8,895 nucleotides of DNA from positions 114,460 through 123,354 of the forward strand of contig PBGH01000018.1 of assembly GCA_002720055.1 (NCBI GenBank). Reading direction: 5' to 3'. Shown here piece after piece: positions 6,472 through 8,895 of this stretch (its first letter is position 1; the number at the start of each line of letters is the position of its first letter). Origin of the DNA: Methanobacteriota archaeon. GTDB lineage: Archaea; Thermoplasmatota; Poseidoniia; Poseidoniales; Thalassarchaeaceae. The notes beneath the pieces are model-generated. The model did no database searches, was not told where the DNA came from, and saw nothing but the letters and a program-made list of their open reading frames with translations. Made by a program: the position numbers and the translations under genes.

Positions 6472-8031
6472 ATGGAGAGGCTGCCTAGCGAGGTCAACAC
6501 GAGGAGCTCGGACTTCTCGGAAAGGAGTGAGAGGAACCTCTTACTAGCAGAGGGCCTGAAGTCGAAACTAGACTCGGTTAGACTCGCCGGAGATCAGCAG
6601 CACTTCCAGAGACACAGGGACCGAGGCAAGCTACTCCCAAGGGAGAGAATTGCGGAAGTCTGCGACCCCGGATCACCCTTCCTGGAGACCTCCGCTCTAG
6701 CTGCCGACGGACTGTACGACGGACGAGCCCGATCTGCGGGAATTGTCACAGGAATAGGTGTCGTTCACGGAAAGGAATGTATGTTCGTAGCCAACGACGC
6801 TACGGTAAAGGGCGGCTCATACTACCCAATGACTGTAAAGAAGCACATCAGGGCTCAGGAGATAGCCGAGGAGAATAACCTCCCATGCATATACCTGGTC
6901 GATTCTGGGGGGGCATTTCTGCCAATGCAGGATGAGGTATTCCCAGACAAGTTTCACTTCGGCAGGATATTCCGCAACCAGGCCATTCTCTCCAGCAAGG
7001 GAATCCCGCAGGTATCAGCAGTTTTGGGCTCCTGTACGGCAGGCGGAGCCTATATCCCAGCCATGTCAGATGAGTCGATAATAGTGAAGGGTAACGGCAC
7101 CATCTTCCTAGCAGGACCTCCTCTGGTCAAGGCAGCGACTGGTGAGGAGGTATCAGCCCAGGAACTCGGTGGAGCAGAAGTCCACACAGTAAAGTCTGGT
7201 GTTGCGGACCATTATGCCGAGGACGAGGAAGAGGCGCTTAGAATGGTTAGAAACGTGATCGAGAATCTCAACGTGCCTCCGAAGCATAGGCTAGACTCAA
7301 CTCAGTCAGAACCACCAGCATACGATGTAGATGAGCTGATGGGAATAATTCCCACTGACAACAGGACGCCCTACGATGTTCGGGAGGTAATCTCCAGAGT
7401 GGTGGATGGATCTAAGTTCCACGAGTTCAAGAGCCGGTATGGAAACACACTCGTATGCGGATTCGCGAGGATTCACGGTTACCCCGTGGGATTAGTAGCC
7501 AACAATGGGATCCTCTTCTCCGAGTCTTCCATGAAGGGGGCCCACTTCGTAGAGCTATGCGGCCAGAGGGGAATCCCACTGATATTCCTACAGAACATCA
7601 CAGGCTTCATGGTCGGCAGGGAGGCAGAGTCCGGAGGGATAGCTAAGGATGGGGCAAAGCTCGTCACTGCAGTATCCTGCGTCCCTGTACCTAAGTTTAC
7701 CGTAATCATCGGCGGTTCCCATGGAGCAGGGAACTACGGGATGTGCGGAAGAGCGTATGATCCGAGGTTCCTATTCATGTGGCCAAACGCTAGGATCAGC
7801 GTCATGGGAGGCGAGCAGGCAGCTAGCGTCCTATCGGCAGTAGGAAACGAAGACCCGGACGAGATCCGTGCTAAGTACGAGCGAGAGAGCAGCCCCTACT
7901 ATTCATCAGCTAGGCTATGGGACGATGGAATCATAGATCCTAGGGACACGAGAGACGTACTTGGGCTATCTATTTCCGCGAGCCTCAACGCCCCTATGCC
8001 GGAAACGCGCTACGGCGTGTTCAGGATGTGA
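6472..8031 (+). CDS. mccB: Methylcrotonyl-CoA carboxylase, carboxyltransferase (beta) subunit
   Basis: Transfers the carboxyl group from carboxybiotin to 3-methylcrotonyl-CoA, giving 3-methylglutaconyl-CoA in leucine degradation. It has 519 residues, close to the usual ~535, with two fused crotonase-fold halves. The N-half shows [10 protein letters not shown] (51-60), [15 protein letters not shown] (105-119), [18 protein letters not shown] (142-159) and the oxyanion-hole segment [18 protein letters not shown] (186-203). The C-half shows [20 protein letters not shown] (375-394), [15 protein letters not shown] (414-428) and [15 protein letters not shown] (437-451). The NITGFMVG and GNYGMCGRA forms are typical of MCC; propionyl- and acetyl-CoA carboxylases have different residues there. 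Geranyl-CoA carboxylase is the main alternative. The frame is open back to 6232, inside the DUF63 gene, but the extra residues are arginine-rich shadow sequence; ATG 6472 matches family N-termini. TTG 6436 is a less likely start. The downstream hydratase supports the leucine role; the biotin carboxylase partner is not in the window. Confidence 0.94.
   Translation: MERLPSEVNTRSSDFSERSERNLLLAEGLKSKLDSVRLAGDQQHFQRHRDRGKLLPRERIAEVCDPGSPFLETSALAADGLYDGRARSAGIVTGIGVVHGKECMFVANDATVKGGSYYPMTVKKHIRAQEIAEENNLPCIYLVDSGGAFLPMQDEVFPDKFHFGRIFRNQAILSSKGIPQVSAVLGSCTAGGAYIPAMSDESIIVKGNGTIFLAGPPLVKAATGEEVSAQELGGAEVHTVKSGVADHYAEDEEEALRMVRNVIENLNVPPKHRLDSTQSEPPAYDVDELMGIIPTDNRTPYDVREVISRVVDGSKFHEFKSRYGNTLVCGFARIHGYPVGLVANNGILFSESSMKGAHFVELCGQRGIPLIFLQNITGFMVGREAESGGIAKDGAKLVTAVSCVPVPKFTVIIGGSHGAGNYGMCGRAYDPRFLFMWPNARISVMGGEQAASVLSAVGNEDPDEIRAKYERESSPYYSSARLWDDGIIDPRDTRDVLGLSISASLNAPMPETRYGVFRM
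8027..8031 (+). promoter_or_regulatory. Weak Shine-Dalgarno-like TGTGA overlapping the mccB stop
   Basis: The mccB TGA at 8029-8031 sits in TGTGA, 4 bases before ATG 8036. GTGA matches part of the archaeal anti-Shine-Dalgarno target, and the geometry copies the stronger GGTGA site before the RIO1 gene. It suggests translational coupling of the two leucine-pathway genes. Confidence 0.35.
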
Positions 8032-8035
8032 CCAG

Positions 8036-8895
8036 ATGACAGCAGAGAAAATGCCGAACACCGAACTTTGCAGCCTCGAAGTGAATGGGGCGATCGCCAA
8101 TATCACACTTCAAAGGACGGAGACCTTCAATGCTCTAAACGATCAGATTATCTCTGAGTTAACCGAATTGCTGGAATGGACCTCTGAGAGGTCAGTAGGA
8201 TCCACAGGGGAACTCCTATCGGAGGGGGGCAAACCAAATCTTCGGGTCTTGGTAATAAGATCGGATGGCAAGCATTTCTGCGCTGGAGCCGATATCAACA
8301 TGATGCGAGATGGTGGGAGTAAGACCCCAGAGGAGAACAGAGAGGACTCAGAGCGTCTGGACAGACTATTCCATGGCCTCTGGTCCCACCCCTGCTTCAC
8401 CATTGCAAAAGTGCAGGGCGTGGCTCTGGGGGGTGGAGCTGGAATAGTAGCATGCTCGGACCACGTAATCGCAGAGCCCAGGAGCAAGATCGCCCTCTCC
8501 GAGGCAAAGTTAGGTATCTCGGCCGCTGTGATCGGTCCTTACGTTCACAGGAGACTGGGAAGCGCCGGCTTCCGAAGACTTGCTATGCTAGCCTCCAGAA
8601 TCGATGCCGAGGAGGCTCTGAGAGTCGGATTTGTAGATGAGATAGCGGATTCTGCAGATGCCATGGAGGGAGCCATTACCATAGTAATCTCCGAGGTAAT
8701 GTCTTCAGGACCACTTGCTGTGACCTCGGCAAAAAGAATGGTAGCGGAGCTGGATATGTGGCAGGGGGATGACGATTCTCTGAGGTCATGGACCTTGGAC
8801 TTAACAAGCATGATGAGAGGCTCACGCGAGGGGCAGGAGGGCCTCTCGTCATTCCTGGAAGGCCGCGATCCAGATTGGCTGGACCGGGAAAAGGA
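8036..8895 (+). CDS. Enoyl-CoA hydratase/isomerase family, probable 3-methylglutaconyl-CoA hydratase (LiuC-like), 3'-truncated by window edge
   Basis: Crotonase-fold enzyme likely hydrating 3-methylglutaconyl-CoA to HMG-CoA, the step after MccB. The frame runs open to the right edge, 286 codons visible. Signatures: TETFNALND (28-36), first oxyanion-hole segment HFCAGADIN (80-88), second oxyanion-hole segment ALGGGAGIVACSD (130-142), LSEAKLGISAAVIGPYV (154-170), and DAEEALRVGFVDEI (190-203). The GIVACSD plus SEAKLG...VIGPYV combination is characteristic of bacterial LiuC-type methylglutaconyl-CoA hydratases. E156 aligns with the second catalytic glutamate of classical enoyl-CoA hydratase; the first is replaced by G136, as I recall for LiuC-type enzymes. 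About 12 extra residues lie between the first helix and the VLVIRS strand (roughly 49-69). The ending EGRDPDWLDREK looks like the C-terminal FLEKR-x-P-x-W of crotonases, so few codons are missing. It begins 4 bases after mccB, hence is surely in the same operon. The exact substrate is inferred from context. Confidence 0.9.
   Translation, partial: MTAEKMPNTELCSLEVNGAIANITLQRTETFNALNDQIISELTELLEWTSERSVGSTGELLSEGGKPNLRVLVIRSDGKHFCAGADINMMRDGGSKTPEENREDSERLDRLFHGLWSHPCFTIAKVQGVALGGGAGIVACSDHVIAEPRSKIALSEAKLGISAAVIGPYVHRRLGSAGFRRLAMLASRIDAEEALRVGFVDEIADSADAMEGAITIVISEVMSSGPLAVTSAKRMVAELDMWQGDDDSLRSWTLDLTSMMRGSREGQEGLSSFLEGRDPDWLDREK

Noticed and set aside
6634..6645. Palindrome CTCCC-AA-GGGAG inside mccB
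   Set aside because: It encodes the conserved LLPRER segment and has a 2-base loop too tight for a stable hairpin; most likely a by-product of coding.
1..8895. tRNA, rRNA, CRISPR, insertion sequence, attachment site or defence system
   Set aside because: Coding sequence fills the window with gaps of at most about 65 bases, and I saw no tRNA-like cloverleaf, spaced direct repeats, transposase or terminal inverted repeats.

Overview
This window is a dense, single-strand block of archaeal genes, all read on the + strand. The archaeal call rests on three adjacent archaeal/eukaryotic-type genes (initiation factor 1A, RIO1 kinase and a two-KH-domain Dim2/Pno1-like protein) and on a DUF63 membrane protein, a family I know only from archaea. 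Combined with an aerobic-type complex I and a methylcrotonyl-CoA carboxylase/hydratase pair, this points to a mesophilic heterotrophic euryarchaeon. My best guess is a marine Group II/III (Poseidoniia, Thermoplasmatota) genome, but that placement is inference.

Layout. 1-1218: C-terminal part of nuoM, cut by the left edge. 1269-2903: nuoN, the next complex I membrane subunit; its expected start at 1215 overlaps the nuoM stop but is separated from the rest of the gene by an in-frame TGA at 1233. 2947-5045: a translation and small-subunit cluster of aIF1A, RIO1-type kinase and Dim2-like KH protein, packed with 4- and 19-base gaps. 5087-6406: a DUF63 polytopic membrane protein. 6472-8031: methylcrotonyl-CoA carboxylase carboxyltransferase subunit. 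8036-8895: a methylglutaconyl-CoA hydratase-like crotonase, cut by the right edge probably only a few codons before its stop. No gap exceeds 70 bases. I see no RNA genes, mobile elements, CRISPR arrays or convincing terminators.

How the genes work together. NuoM and NuoN are antiporter-like proton-pumping subunits of one respiratory complex. aIF1A, RIO1 and the KH protein all act on the 30S subunit, in late maturation and in initiation. MccB and the crotonase catalyse consecutive steps of leucine breakdown: 3-methylcrotonyl-CoA to 3-methylglutaconyl-CoA to HMG-CoA. The biotin carboxylase partner is not in the window and may lie just downstream.

I found no undescribed multi-gene system. The points most worth a second look are the in-frame stop that cuts off the natural nuoN start, a long acidic tail on aIF1A ending in a motif that resembles both the eukaryotic eIF1A C-terminus and a PCNA-binding box, the long DUF63 protein with charged residues in predicted membrane segments, and a perfect hairpin directly in front of mccB.
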